A stretch of 64,000 nucleotides of DNA from Streptomyces cupreus. GTDB lineage: Bacteria; Actinomycetota; Actinomycetes; Streptomycetales; Streptomycetaceae. Below, piece after piece: positions 1-8,383 of the stretch. The translations under genes and the position numbers were made by a program. Position 1 is the stretch's first letter, and every line of letters begins with the position of its first letter. The DNA lies in contig NZ_JACMSF010000003.1 of the NCBI RefSeq assembly GCF_014257025.1, positions 62,001-126,000 on the forward strand, written 5' to 3'. Below the pieces are notes generated by a model. That model worked only from the letters and a program-made list of their open reading frames with translations, searched no databases and was not told where the DNA came from.

Positions 1-466
1 CGGCCTGCTGGTTCAGCTTGTACAGCACGACCTGCTTGGGCTCGGTCTCGACGACCTTCGCGGACTCCAGATAGTCCGGGTTGATCTCCGGCCGCCCGTT
101 GGCGTCGAGGCGGAACATGGACGGCAGCACTGCCTGGGCGACCCGGGTGGTGGTGGCGTCGGCGTCGGACTGGAAGGTGTTCAGGGTCTCCGGCACGGAG
201 TCCACGGCCCAGCGCAGGGTGCCGCCGTCGGCGACCAGGGAACGGGCGGCGGGGGCGATGTCCTGCCCGGCGAGCGGCTTGCCCGCCGGATCCTCGGAGG
301 CACAGCCGGCCAGCGCGAGCGCGCTGACGCTGAGGAAGACGACCGAGCGCAGCGCTCCGCGGGAAGGGCCGTGAGGGGCCGTCGGTCGCCTGCGGGCGCG
401 TCGTGGCTGGTCGCGCAGTTCCCCGCGCCCCTTGGGGGCGCGGGGACCGACGCCGTCGTAGGACAT
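1..466 (-). CDS. Peptide ABC transporter substrate-binding lipoprotein (family 5), 5' part only
   Basis: This is the first 155 codons of a gene that runs off the left edge. The product has an unusually long basic N-region, a hydrophobic stretch and a lipobox (ALAGC), so it should be a lipid-anchored extracellular protein. After the cysteine come segments typical of family 5 oligopeptide-binding proteins (GGTLRWAVDSVPETLNTF, then a VLPSMFRLD region). Such proteins capture peptides or nickel for an ABC importer; the partner permease genes would lie to the left, outside the window. The ATG at 464-466 has a good ribosome-binding site (GGAGGTAAG). The odd point is that codons 7-25 are derived from a dispersed GC hairpin repeat, giving a cytoplasmic N-region of nearly 40 residues before the hydrophobic core. 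No other ATG, GTG or TTG lies in frame before the signal peptide. Confidence 0.8.
   Translation of the reverse strand, partial: MSYDGVGPRAPKGRGELRDQPRRARRRPTAPHGPSRGALRSVVFLSVSALALAGCASEDPAGKPLAGQDIAPAARSLVADGGTLRWAVDSVPETLNTFQSDADATTTRVAQAVLPSMFRLDANGRPEINPDYLESAKVVETEPKQVVLYKLNQQA
391..445 (-). repeat. Dispersed Streptomyces-type repeat with 11-bp hairpin
   Basis: On the minus strand this reads as a hairpin with arms GGGGCGCGGGG/CCCCGCGCCCC (421-431 and 435-445, loop of 3) followed by AACTGCGCGACCAGCC. I recognise this combination as a very common dispersed intergenic repeat in Streptomyces chromosomes. Here it lies inside the first 25 codons of the lipoprotein gene instead of between genes. 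Confidence 0.7.
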
Positions 467-754
467 CTCTGCTTACCTCCGGGAGCCGCGGGGCGTTATG
501 ATCACTTTTGGCGGTATATGGAGCTGATCACATCTATGCGGCCACTGAAGAGGAAAGGGTTCGGCGACGGGCGGCGACACGGCGAGGGACGCCGGGAAGC
601 TCACCCGTGCGGCGCAACGCACCGCGGGATGCACCGACGCGCCTCGGCCAATCGGTGCACGTCCCTTCACAGCGACAGGTGTGACGCGCAACACTCGCAG
701 GCGCATGAACGTTGCCACCCACGGCCGCACGGCCGACGGAAGTGAGGTCACGTC
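467..754. other. Divergent intergenic region
   Basis: This 288-bp stretch separates the lipoprotein gene from the sdh operon. It contains no convincing gene. The segment near 495-535 is AT-richer than its surroundings (TTATGATCACTTTT, then GGTATATGGAG) and is the most likely place for promoters, but I cannot assign boxes with confidence. Confidence 0.5.
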
Positions 755-1045
755 ATGTCCGTGCACGACGACCTGACGTCAGTCCAGCGGTGCCTCGACG
801 ACCTGAACAGGTCGGTGAGCCGTCTGGAGCAGCAGCTCGGCAGCGGCGGTCTGGACATCCGCCGCGTCCGTACCGACTGCGATCACCTGCGCGAGAGCGT
901 GGATCTGCTGCGCGCGGCGGCCTCCGCCCCCACGACGCAGAAGCGCCCCGATCTCGTCACGATCCCCGACACCCCGTACGACGACTCGCTCTGGATCGAC
1001 ACGGACGACGAGGGTCTCGGCGCCCGGGACCGGCGAGCCCCCTGA
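755..1045 (+). CDS. Small coiled-coil protein upstream of sdh
   Basis: This encodes a 96-residue soluble acidic protein. Residues 1-55 form heptad-like amphipathic helix (DDLTSVQRCLDDLNRSVSRLEQQL ... LRESVDLL), and the C-terminal third is acidic and probably disordered (PYDDSLWIDTDDEG). I do not recognise a named family. It lies 24 bp upstream of sdhC on the same strand and probably shares its transcript, so a role tied to the Sdh complex is possible but is only inferred from position. Composition and codon use match the neighbours, which supports a real gene. Confidence 0.75.
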   Translation: MSVHDDLTSVQRCLDDLNRSVSRLEQQLGSGGLDIRRVRTDCDHLRESVDLLRAAASAPTTQKRPDLVTIPDTPYDDSLWIDTDDEGLGARDRRAP

Positions 1046-1069
1046 ACCCAACCCGACCGGAGTCAACCC

Positions 1070-1891
1070 TTGGCCACTGGTACGGAACCCCATCTGAACA
1101 GCGGCGGTGTACGAACCGGTACGCGCGCCGCGATCACCGCCCCGCATCTGCGGACCGACCGATGGTGGCTGGCGCCCGCCGCCACCGCGGCCGGTCTGCT
1201 CGCGTTCATCGTCTACTCGACCTGGCGCGCGTTCGCCAACGCCGACTACTACGCGGCTCCGTATGTCTCGCCGTTCTACTCCCCCTGTCTCGCGGAGAAC
1301 TGCGAGCCGATGAAGAACGGACCCAACTGGGAGATCTTCGGCAGCTGGTGGAGCATCTCCCCCGCTGTACTGATCCTGATCTTCCCGCTCGGCTTCCGGC
1401 TGACCTGCTACTACTACCGCAAGGCCTACTACCGGGGCTTCTGGGCCTCCCCACCGGCCTGCGCGGTGGCCGAGCCGCACAAGAAGTACACCGGTGAGAC
1501 CCGCTTCCCGCTGATCCTCCAGAACATCCACCGGTACTTCTTCTACGCCGCGATCCCGGTGGCCGGAATCCTGACCTACGACACCGTGCTGGCGTTCCGC
1601 GACGAGCACTACGAGTGGGGCCACATGGGCCTCGGCACCCTGGTGTTCCTCGTCAACATCGTGCTGATCTGGGCGTACACGATCTCCTGCCACTCCTGCC
1701 GGCACATCGTCGGCGGCAAGCTCAAGCACTTCTCCAAGCACCCCGTGCGCTACCGGATGTGGCAGTGGGTCGGCAGGCTCAACGCCCGCCACATGCTGCT
1801 CGCCTGGACGTCGTTGGTGAGCGTGGCGCTCGCCGACTTCTACGTCTATCTCGTTGCGTCCGGTGCCTTCGACGATCCGAGGTTGTTCTGA
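1070..1891 (+). CDS. sdhC: Succinate dehydrogenase membrane anchor, large mycobacterial Sdh1-like type
   Basis: This 273-residue protein has about five hydrophobic segments (near 35-51, 97-115, 157-176, 187-205, 242-262). It is much larger than ordinary SdhC and equals the length I recall for the mycobacterial Rv0249c anchor. It anchors SdhAB in the membrane and passes electrons to menaquinone. A C-H-S-C-R-H cluster at 207-212 lies at the end of the fourth helix; cryo-EM work on mycobacterial Sdh1 described a membrane-embedded Rieske-type cluster in this subunit, and these residues are the obvious candidates. H154 and H241 are further conserved-looking histidines. The start is a TTG preceded by GGAG (1059-1062); no ATG or GTG fits. 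The stop overlaps the sdhA start by one base. Confidence 0.9.
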   Translation: MATGTEPHLNSGGVRTGTRAAITAPHLRTDRWWLAPAATAAGLLAFIVYSTWRAFANADYYAAPYVSPFYSPCLAENCEPMKNGPNWEIFGSWWSISPAVLILIFPLGFRLTCYYYRKAYYRGFWASPPACAVAEPHKKYTGETRFPLILQNIHRYFFYAAIPVAGILTYDTVLAFRDEHYEWGHMGLGTLVFLVNIVLIWAYTISCHSCRHIVGGKLKHFSKHPVRYRMWQWVGRLNARHMLLAWTSLVSVALADFYVYLVASGAFDDPRLF

Positions 1892-3819
1892 TGTCCGTGG
1901 TGGACCGGCAGGAGTGGGACGTCGTCGTGGTCGGCGCGGGCGGCGCGGGCCTGCGCGCCGCCATCGAGGCACGCGAGCGGGGCGCCCGTACGGCGGTGAT
2001 CTGCAAGTCACTGTTCGGCAAGGCGCACACCGTCATGGCCGAGGGCGGTATCGCGGCCGCGATGGCCAATGTCAACGAGCACGACAACTGGCAGGTCCAC
2101 TTCCGCGACACCATGCGCGGCGGCAAGTTCCTCAACCAGTGGCGGATGTCCGAACTGCACGCGCAGGAGGCCCCGGACCGGGTGTGGGAACTGGAGACCT
2201 GGGGCGCCCTGTTCGACCGTACGAAGGACGGCCGGATCTCCCAGCGCAACTTCGGCGGCCACGAGTACCCGCGCCTGGCACACGTCGGCGACCGCACGGG
2301 CCTGGAACTGATCCGCACGCTCCAGCAGAAGATCGTGTCCTTGCAGCAGCAGGACTTCAAGGAGACCGGCGACCACGAGTCCCGGCTGAAGGTCTTCCAG
2401 GAGTGCACGGTCACCCGGGTCCTGAAGGACGGGAATCGAGTCTCCGGGGTCTTCGCCTACGACCGTGAGACCGGCCGTTTCTTCGTCCTGGAAGCGCCCG
2501 CCGTGGTGATCGCCACCGGTGGCATCGGCAAGTCCTTCAAGGTGACCTCGAACTCGTGGGAGTACACCGGCGACGGCCACGCGCTGGCGCTGCTCGCGGG
2601 GGCGCCGTTGCTGAACATGGAGTTCGTGCAGTTCCACCCGACCGGCATGGTCTGGCCGCCGTCGGTGAAGGGCATCCTCGTCACCGAGTCCGTCCGCGGC
2701 GACGGCGGGGTGCTCAGGAACTCCGAGGGCAAGCGGTTCATGTTCGACTACGTCCCGGACGTCTTCAAGGAGAAGTACGCCGAGTCCGAGGAGGAGGGCG
2801 ACCGCTGGTACGACGACCCGGACAACAACCGGCGGCCCCCTGAACTGCTTCCCCGCGACGAGGTGGCCCGCGCGATCAACTCCGAGGTCAAGGCGGGCCG
2901 CGGCTCCCCGCACGGCGGGGTCTTCCTGGACGTCTCGACGCGGATGCCCGCCGAGGTGATCAAGCGCCGACTGCCGTCCATGTACCACCAGTTCAAGGAA
3001 CTGGCGGACGTGGACATCACGGCGGAGGCGATGGAGGTCGGGCCGACCTGTCACTACGTGATGGGCGGGATCGCGGTCGAGTCGGACACGGCGGCCGCGC
3101 GCGGGGTGCCGGGTCTGTTCGCGGCCGGTGAGGTCGCGGGCGGTATGCACGGCTCGAACCGGCTCGGCGGCAACTCCCTGTCCGATCTGCTGGTGTTCGG
3201 GCGCCGGGCGGGCTGGCACGCGGCCGAGTACGCGGCGGCCCTCGCCTTCGAACGCCCCGAGGTGGACGACGCCCAGATCGACACGGCGTCGGCCGAGGCG
3301 CTGCGCCCCTTCTCCGCGGAGAGCCCCGACGAGGCCGCCCCGGAGAATCCGTACACCCTCCACCAGGAGCTCCAGCAGACCATGAACGACCTCGTCGGCA
3401 TCATCCGCCGCGAGGGCGAGATGGCGCACGCCCTCGAGAAACTGGCCGAGCTGCGGGTCCGGGCCCGACGGGCCGGGGTCGAGGGGCACCGGCAGTTCAA
3501 CCCGGGCTGGCATCTGGCCCTGGACCTCAGGAACATGCTGCTGGTCAGCGAGTGCGTGGCGCGGGCCGCGCTGGAGCGCACCGAGTCGCGCGGCGGCCAC
3601 ACCCGCGAGGACCATCCGACGATGGAGCGCGTCTGGCGCAACATCAACCTGCTGTGCCGGCTGGCCGATCCGACCGGCGGGTTGGCGGCGACCGACCCGG
3701 AGCGCGGCCAGATCAGCCTCACCCGGGAGACCACCGACCCCATCCGCCCTGACCTGCTCGCCCTCTTCGACAAGGAGGAGCTGGTCAAGTACCTCGCCGA
3801 AGAGGAGCTGTACGAGTGA
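1891..3819 (+). CDS. sdhA: Succinate dehydrogenase flavoprotein subunit
   Basis: The 642-residue product oxidises succinate to fumarate on covalent FAD and hands electrons to SdhB. The Rossmann dinucleotide motif GAGGAG is at residues 15-20. The flavin-linking histidine should be H46 in KAHTVMAEGG. The substrate and capping domain motifs (HPTG, the Arg-rich HGSNRLGGNSLSD segment) follow. The length matches the roughly 646-residue mycobacterial Sdh1 flavoprotein and not the shorter proteobacterial form. The ATG overlaps the sdhC stop (TGATG), and an open frame extends upstream of it through sdhC only by chance. The end overlaps the sdhB start in a GTGA arrangement, so C-A-B are translationally coupled. 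Confidence 0.95.
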   Translation: MSVVDRQEWDVVVVGAGGAGLRAAIEARERGARTAVICKSLFGKAHTVMAEGGIAAAMANVNEHDNWQVHFRDTMRGGKFLNQWRMSELHAQEAPDRVWELETWGALFDRTKDGRISQRNFGGHEYPRLAHVGDRTGLELIRTLQQKIVSLQQQDFKETGDHESRLKVFQECTVTRVLKDGNRVSGVFAYDRETGRFFVLEAPAVVIATGGIGKSFKVTSNSWEYTGDGHALALLAGAPLLNMEFVQFHPTGMVWPPSVKGILVTESVRGDGGVLRNSEGKRFMFDYVPDVFKEKYAESEEEGDRWYDDPDNNRRPPELLPRDEVARAINSEVKAGRGSPHGGVFLDVSTRMPAEVIKRRLPSMYHQFKELADVDITAEAMEVGPTCHYVMGGIAVESDTAAARGVPGLFAAGEVAGGMHGSNRLGGNSLSDLLVFGRRAGWHAAEYAAALAFERPEVDDAQIDTASAEALRPFSAESPDEAAPENPYTLHQELQQTMNDLVGIIRREGEMAHALEKLAELRVRARRAGVEGHRQFNPGWHLALDLRNMLLVSECVARAALERTESRGGHTREDHPTMERVWRNINLLCRLADPTGGLAATDPERGQISLTRETTDPIRPDLLALFDKEELVKYLAEEELYE

Positions 3820-4592
3820 GCAGCTACGAGGCCCGCTTCAAGGTGTGGCGGGGTGACGTCGGGGGCGGCGGCCTGGAGGACTTCGCGGTCGAGGTGAACG
3901 ACGGCGAGGTCGTCCTCGACATCATCCACCGCCTCCAGGCCACCCAGGCCCCCGATCTCGCCGTGCGCTGGAACTGCAAGGCGGGCAAGTGCGGTTCGTG
4001 CTCGGCGGAGATCAACGGCCGGCCGCGGCTGATGTGCATGACGCGGATGTCGGTGTTCGACCGCGAGGAGACGATCACCGTCACTCCCCTGCGCGCCTTC
4101 CCGGTCGTCCGGGATCTCGTCACGGACGTCGGCTTCAACTACACCAAGGCGCGCGAGGTCCCGGCCTTTGTACCGCCCTCGGGGCTCGGCCCGGGCGAGT
4201 ACCGGATGATGCAGGAGGACGTGGACCGCTCGCAGGAGTTCCGCAAGTGCATCGAGTGCTTCCTGTGCCAGGACACCTGCCATGTGGTCCGCGACCACGA
4301 GGAGAACAAGCAGGCCTTCGCAGGTCCCCGCTTCCTGATGCGGGTGGCGGAGCTGGACATGCACCCGCTGGACGCGGCCGCCGAGTCCGGCCTGGACCGC
4401 AGGGCCACCGCCCAGGACGAACACGGCCTCGGTTACTGCAACATCACCAAATGCTGTACGGAGGTCTGCCCCGAGGGCATCAAGATCACAGACAATGCGC
4501 TGATCCCGTTGAAGGAACGGGCCGTGGACCGCAAGTACGACCCGCTGGTGTGGCTGGGGTCGAAGATCCGCAGGCGGTCCGCGTCAGGCTGA
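3816..4592 (+). CDS. sdhB: Succinate dehydrogenase iron-sulfur subunit
   Basis: This is a 258-residue electron-transfer subunit. The [2Fe-2S] ligands are C54, C59, C62 and C74. The C-terminal domain carries C145, C148, C151 and C218 ([4Fe-4S]) and C155, C208 and C214 ([3Fe-4S]), in the spacing of known SdhB proteins. All cluster ligands are present, so the enzyme should be complete. The GTG start overlaps the sdhA stop. The final codons overlap by 9 bp with the end of the convergent methyltransferase-like gene, so there is no room for a terminator between the two genes. Confidence 0.95.
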   Translation: MSSYEARFKVWRGDVGGGGLEDFAVEVNDGEVVLDIIHRLQATQAPDLAVRWNCKAGKCGSCSAEINGRPRLMCMTRMSVFDREETITVTPLRAFPVVRDLVTDVGFNYTKAREVPAFVPPSGLGPGEYRMMQEDVDRSQEFRKCIECFLCQDTCHVVRDHEENKQAFAGPRFLMRVAELDMHPLDAAAESGLDRRATAQDEHGLGYCNITKCCTEVCPEGIKITDNALIPLKERAVDRKYDPLVWLGSKIRRRSASG

Positions 4593-5507
4593 GGCGGCCC
4601 GCAGATACCCCGAGTGGGCCACCTGGCCGAGGAACGTGAACTGGGTGTCCGAGGTCATGTGCTTCTCGAACGCCTCCTTGATCCCGGGCCACTTGGGGTG
4701 TCCGAAGTCGTCGAGTACGACGATCCCGCCCGGCGCGACGATCTGTTCCGCCCACTCCAGGTCGGCGGCGACACCGGCGGCGGAGTGGTCGCCGTCGACG
4801 ATGACCACGCCGTAGGAACGGTCGGCGACCAGGGCCCTGACCTCGGGGTCCTCGGAGAAGCCCTGCTGGATACGGGCGGCGGCGCCGGCCGCTCCGACGA
4901 GGCTCAGATTGGTGCGTACGGCGGCCAGGTTGACCGGGGTGCCGGAGGCGTCGTTGCCCATGGTGGCGCCGGGCTGGAGCTGGGTCCCGGCGAGCGGATC
5001 GACGATGGTCAGGCTCGGCGTCCGCCCGGCGCGCTCCAGCATCCGGATGAGCGCGGCGCTGAACATCCCGTACAGGGTGCCGATTTCGAGCACCTCGTCG
5101 TTCGGCGGGTCGAGCAGCGGTACGGCGGAGAGCTTGCCGACGATGTTCATCGTGCCGCCGGCGATCCTGCCGACGCCGAGCGCCTCCATCGCGATGAGCA
5201 GCCGGAACGCCTGGGCGGCATTGCGCTCCGCGGCCTGCCGGTCGACGCCGGCGACCTGCTCCAACTCGGTGACGGTGCGGTTGAGATGGGGCGCCGAGGG
5301 GAGACGGGACGCGCCGCGTCCGGTGCCGTCGAAGAAGAGCTCCAGGGGTCGCTGGCGGTTGCGCAGCGTTCTGATCTCCTTCTGGAGCGCGTCCTTCGAG
5401 GTGATCTCGATATGGCGGCGGACCTCACGTTCGATGCGCTGGTCGATCAGCTGAACGATCGGGCGCAGGGCGCGTCGGGCGGCCTTGCTGGTGATTGACG
5501 TTCGCAT
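4584..5507 (-). CDS. Class I SAM-dependent methyltransferase-like protein
   Basis: This 307-residue protein has a basic helical N-terminus (1-60) followed by a Rossmann-type methyltransferase domain (about 125-300). Motif I is VLEIGTLYGMFSAALI; later come TIVDPLAGT, VIVDGDHS and IVVLDDFGHP. This is the layout of the Methyltransf_24/O-methyltransferase-like group, in which the aspartates bind SAM and sometimes a metal. The substrate is unknown. The region 60-120 may be a small helical substrate-recognition domain. It ends convergently with sdhB. I chose the ATG at 5507; upstream sequence is AT-richer and holds a hairpin (GTGCGC/GCGCAC, 5554-5574). Confidence 0.8.
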   Translation of the reverse strand: MRTSITSKAARRALRPIVQLIDQRIEREVRRHIEITSKDALQKEIRTLRNRQRPLELFFDGTGRGASRLPSAPHLNRTVTELEQVAGVDRQAAERNAAQAFRLLIAMEALGVGRIAGGTMNIVGKLSAVPLLDPPNDEVLEIGTLYGMFSAALIRMLERAGRTPSLTIVDPLAGTQLQPGATMGNDASGTPVNLAAVRTNLSLVGAAGAAARIQQGFSEDPEVRALVADRSYGVVIVDGDHSAAGVAADLEWAEQIVAPGGIVVLDDFGHPKWPGIKEAFEKHMTSDTQFTFLGQVAHSGYLRAASA

Positions 5508-5597
5508 CCCGGGACCGTAGGTCGGTCACAGCCCGTCCACAACTAACGCAAGGGTGCGCGCAGTTAAAGCGCACATGACGTCTGGGCCACGGCGTGT

Positions 5598-6791
5598 TTA
5601 CCGGACCCAGTCCTCTCGGTACGCCGTCCAGTCCTCCTCCTTCGCCGCGAAGTCCACGTACAGGGCCACGCCGAAGCGCTCCCGGTCCGGGTCCGTGCGG
5701 GACAGGCCGAGGCGGGTGCCGCGTACGGCGGCGGAGACGGTCTCGGCGGACTCGTGGTGGCCGATGTCGCTCTCGTGGAAGAAGGGCAGGCCCATCAGGA
5801 GGTCGGTGGTGGGCGGGGTGACCTCCAGGGCGAGCGAGGTCTGCTGGGCGACGTAACCGCCGTACAGGCTCTCCAGCGGCATGGCGGTGTCGTAGGACAT
5901 GACCGCGATCTGGTCGACCCTTCGCGCGACCTCGCCGAAGAACTCCTGCGACCACCACTTGGGGTGCCCGGTGAAGAAACCGGCGACCGAGTGCAGGGCG
6001 GGGAGCGGGTCTATCTGGTGGGCGGCGACGGAGAGGGGGACGTCGCGAGCGCGGGTCTCCTCGCGGAGGGCGTCGAGGAGGGTGAGGTAGTCGTCGTCGC
6101 CGGAGTGGAGGGGTTCGAGGTCGAAGTGGGCGCCGTCGAATCCGGTGTCGAGGATCTTGCGGGTGGAGGCGACGACGGCGGCACGGGTGTCGGAGTCGTC
6201 GAGGCGCAGCCCGTCCGAGCCTTCACTGGCGAGCTTGTCGCCGAGCCAGGCCTGGACGCGGACACCGGGCGCTGCACGGTGGACGGCGTCGAGGAACCAG
6301 CGGGCGCGCGGATATTTGTCGGCGGGGAGTGTGCCGTCGTGGTTGAGCGGTCCGGCGTGCACGTAGAGATCACGGATGCCGGTGGCTTCGAGCCGCCGTA
6401 CGAGGGCGGTGACATCCGCGTCACGCTTACGCCCGTCCATCCAGGCGTGCCCGAGCCAGATGGCGTCACGGTTTCTGGTGTACGTGCCGTCTTCTGGGTC
6501 GCCCGTGTAGTTCAGGCGTAGGGCGAGGGCGGCGGTGAGGGTGGGGAGGAGCAGGGCGAGGGTGAGGGCCAGGGCGGTGCGGGTGGCTGTCCGGCGCCAT
6601 CTGCCGCGGCCGCCCGCCTCGGCTTCGCCTTCGGCGGGTGCGGTGGCCTTCGGCTCCCCGAGCCCTTCCGGCTCCCTGAGCGCTCCCGGCTCCCCGAGCT
6701 CTGCCGGCTCCTCCACGTGCTCCCCGTCTCCCGTTCGTCCCGTCGGTCTCTCCTGAGTCGTCGGCTTGTTTTCGTGCCCCGCGCCGTTCAT
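5598..6791 (-). CDS. Membrane-anchored GH18-like (chitinase-fold) protein
   Basis: The 397-residue product has a long acidic disordered cytoplasmic N-terminus (1-62, GEP-rich), one transmembrane helix (about 72-91) and an extracytoplasmic TIM-barrel-like domain. Two motifs suggest family 18 glycoside hydrolases: FDGAHFDLEP at 218-227, resembling the DGxDxDxE signature with E226 in the acid position, and VMSYD, resembling the MxYD substrate motif. Overall similarity to true chitinases looks low, so the substrate is unknown; peptidoglycan or another GlcNAc polymer is a guess. I chose the ATG at 6791 because GAGGGGACGGGC precedes it; a longer in-frame ATG near 6895 would overlap the divergent gene and has no spacer for its Shine-Dalgarno. 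Confidence 0.7.
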   Translation of the reverse strand: MNGAGHENKPTTQERPTGRTGDGEHVEEPAELGEPGALREPEGLGEPKATAPAEGEAEAGGRGRWRRTATRTALALTLALLLPTLTAALALRLNYTGDPEDGTYTRNRDAIWLGHAWMDGRKRDADVTALVRRLEATGIRDLYVHAGPLNHDGTLPADKYPRARWFLDAVHRAAPGVRVQAWLGDKLASEGSDGLRLDDSDTRAAVVASTRKILDTGFDGAHFDLEPLHSGDDDYLTLLDALREETRARDVPLSVAAHQIDPLPALHSVAGFFTGHPKWWSQEFFGEVARRVDQIAVMSYDTAMPLESLYGGYVAQQTSLALEVTPPTTDLLMGLPFFHESDIGHHESAETVSAAVRGTRLGLSRTDPDRERFGVALYVDFAAKEEDWTAYREDWVR

Positions 6792-6883
6792 GCCCGTCCC
6801 CTCGTTGTCGGCCTGGGTCTCCGCGCCCACCCCTGGGACCACCCCGGTCGCGGCCGTGCATTCCTGCTCATACGCTCCGAAAT

Positions 6884-8374
6884 GTGACGTCATCCTTGAT
6901 TCGGGGTCGGCCTCGGCGGGTCGCCGGGCATATATCCGTGCTGGTGGTGCATGGCTTGCTGGGTGTGCTGGCCGCCTTGGCGTGGCTGGTGTTGCCAGGG
7001 ATGACGTCCGAGGTGGACGGTCCGGTTGCGGTCGGGTCGGAGCGGCCCGTCGCCGGCGGTTCCGCTCAGGAGGAGCCGGAGTCCGCTGCCGGGGATCTCG
7101 TGTTGCCGCTCGTCGCGGCCGCCGCCGCCGTTGCCGTCGCCGGGTACGCGTATGTGCGGCGCACCCGGCGCGCGCGGACCCGGACCACCCCCGGCGGGGA
7201 GGCCGTCCCGGTGGCCGGTCCTCCGCTCGGGGAGCTCGACGAACAGGTACGCGGCCTCCTCGTCGACGCCGACGACTGGGTGCGGACCAGTCGGGAGGAA
7301 CTCTCCTTCGCCGAGGCTCGGGCAAGCGCCGAGGCCGTCGAGCCCTATGCCCGGGCCCTCCGTGACGCCGAAGCCGAGCTCGCCTCCGCCTTTCGGATGC
7401 GGCAGCGGTACGACGACGGTGTCCCCGACGACGACACCGGGCGGCAGCACGTGCTCGCGGGGATCGTCGGGCGCTGTGAGGAAGCCGGGCGGCTGCTGGA
7501 CGCGGAGGCGGCCGGGTTCGATCAACTGCGGGGGCTGGAGGGGAATGTGGGCGGGGCATTGGAGGTCGCCGAGGTCCGGTTCCGGGAGCTGGCCGCCCGT
7601 GCCGGTGGCGCGGACGCCACGCTCGTCGAACTGCGCAGGCGGTACGGTCCCGCCGCTGCCTCCGATGTGTCCGGGTACGTCGAACAGGCCAAGGACCGGC
7701 TCGTGTTCGCCACCACCCGGCTCAACGAGGCCCGTCAGGGCGCCGACCTCGGTGAGACGGAACGGGCCATCCGTAATCTGCGGGCCGCCGAAGGGGCCAT
7801 CGCCCAGGCCGCCGTGTTCGTCGACAGCGTCGAGCGGCTGGCGGGGGAGCTGGCGAGCGCGGCCGGGCTCGTCGCGGCCGCCCTTACGGGCGGGGAGGCC
7901 GAGATCGCCGGGGCTCGGGAGCGGGCCGCGGGTTCTCCCGGGGGCCAGTCCGACGTCCGGATCAGCCATGCCGACAGCGTCCTGGCCGACGTACGGGAAG
8001 AGGTGACCGGAGGGCCGTACGACCCGATGGAGGCGTTGCGACGGATTGTGCGGGGTGTCGTGGCGGTCGCCGACGGGCGGGCCGGGGTGCTGTCGGCGGC
8101 CGCTTCGCTCATCGCCCGGAGCTCCACCGGCGCGGCGGCCGACCACATCACCACACACCGGGGCGCGGTCGGCAGCACCTCCCGCACCCGCCTCGCGGAG
8201 GCCCAGCGCCTGCTCGCCTCCGCCCCCGGCCTCACCGACCTGCTCACCGCCGACGTCCTCGCGCGCCGGGCCCGGGACCTGGCGGAGCAGGACGTACGAC
8301 TCCACGGCGGCGGGGTCGACCGTCCGGCCCCCGTCAGCTTCGGCGGGCCGCGTACCCGCGGCCGACGGGAGTGA
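6884..8374 (+). CDS. Two-helix membrane protein with long coiled-coil tail
   Basis: This 496-residue protein has two hydrophobic helices (about 17-35 and 72-90) and then some 400 residues of charged, alanine-rich helix with repeated heptads. The tail resembles the C-terminal helical half of actinobacterial TPM-domain proteins, which usually start with a signal peptide and a TPM domain. Here the region before the second helix is only about 35 residues, so the TPM domain itself is missing. Function unknown. The GTG at 6884 lacks a strong ribosome-binding site; a GTG about 18 codons further in would also keep the first helix. It ends 9 bp before the convergent regulator gene. Confidence 0.7.
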   Translation: MTSSLIRGRPRRVAGHISVLVVHGLLGVLAALAWLVLPGMTSEVDGPVAVGSERPVAGGSAQEEPESAAGDLVLPLVAAAAAVAVAGYAYVRRTRRARTRTTPGGEAVPVAGPPLGELDEQVRGLLVDADDWVRTSREELSFAEARASAEAVEPYARALRDAEAELASAFRMRQRYDDGVPDDDTGRQHVLAGIVGRCEEAGRLLDAEAAGFDQLRGLEGNVGGALEVAEVRFRELAARAGGADATLVELRRRYGPAAASDVSGYVEQAKDRLVFATTRLNEARQGADLGETERAIRNLRAAEGAIAQAAVFVDSVERLAGELASAAGLVAAALTGGEAEIAGARERAAGSPGGQSDVRISHADSVLADVREEVTGGPYDPMEALRRIVRGVVAVADGRAGVLSAAASLIARSSTGAAADHITTHRGAVGSTSRTRLAEAQRLLASAPGLTDLLTADVLARRARDLAEQDVRLHGGGVDRPAPVSFGGPRTRGRRE

Positions 8375-8383
8375 CCCCCGCCG

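Noticed and set aside
4744..5498. Long plus-strand frames across the methyltransferase-like gene and similar long antisense frames elsewhere
   Set aside because: High GC content suppresses stop codons on the opposite strand; these frames lack domain content and natural start signals.
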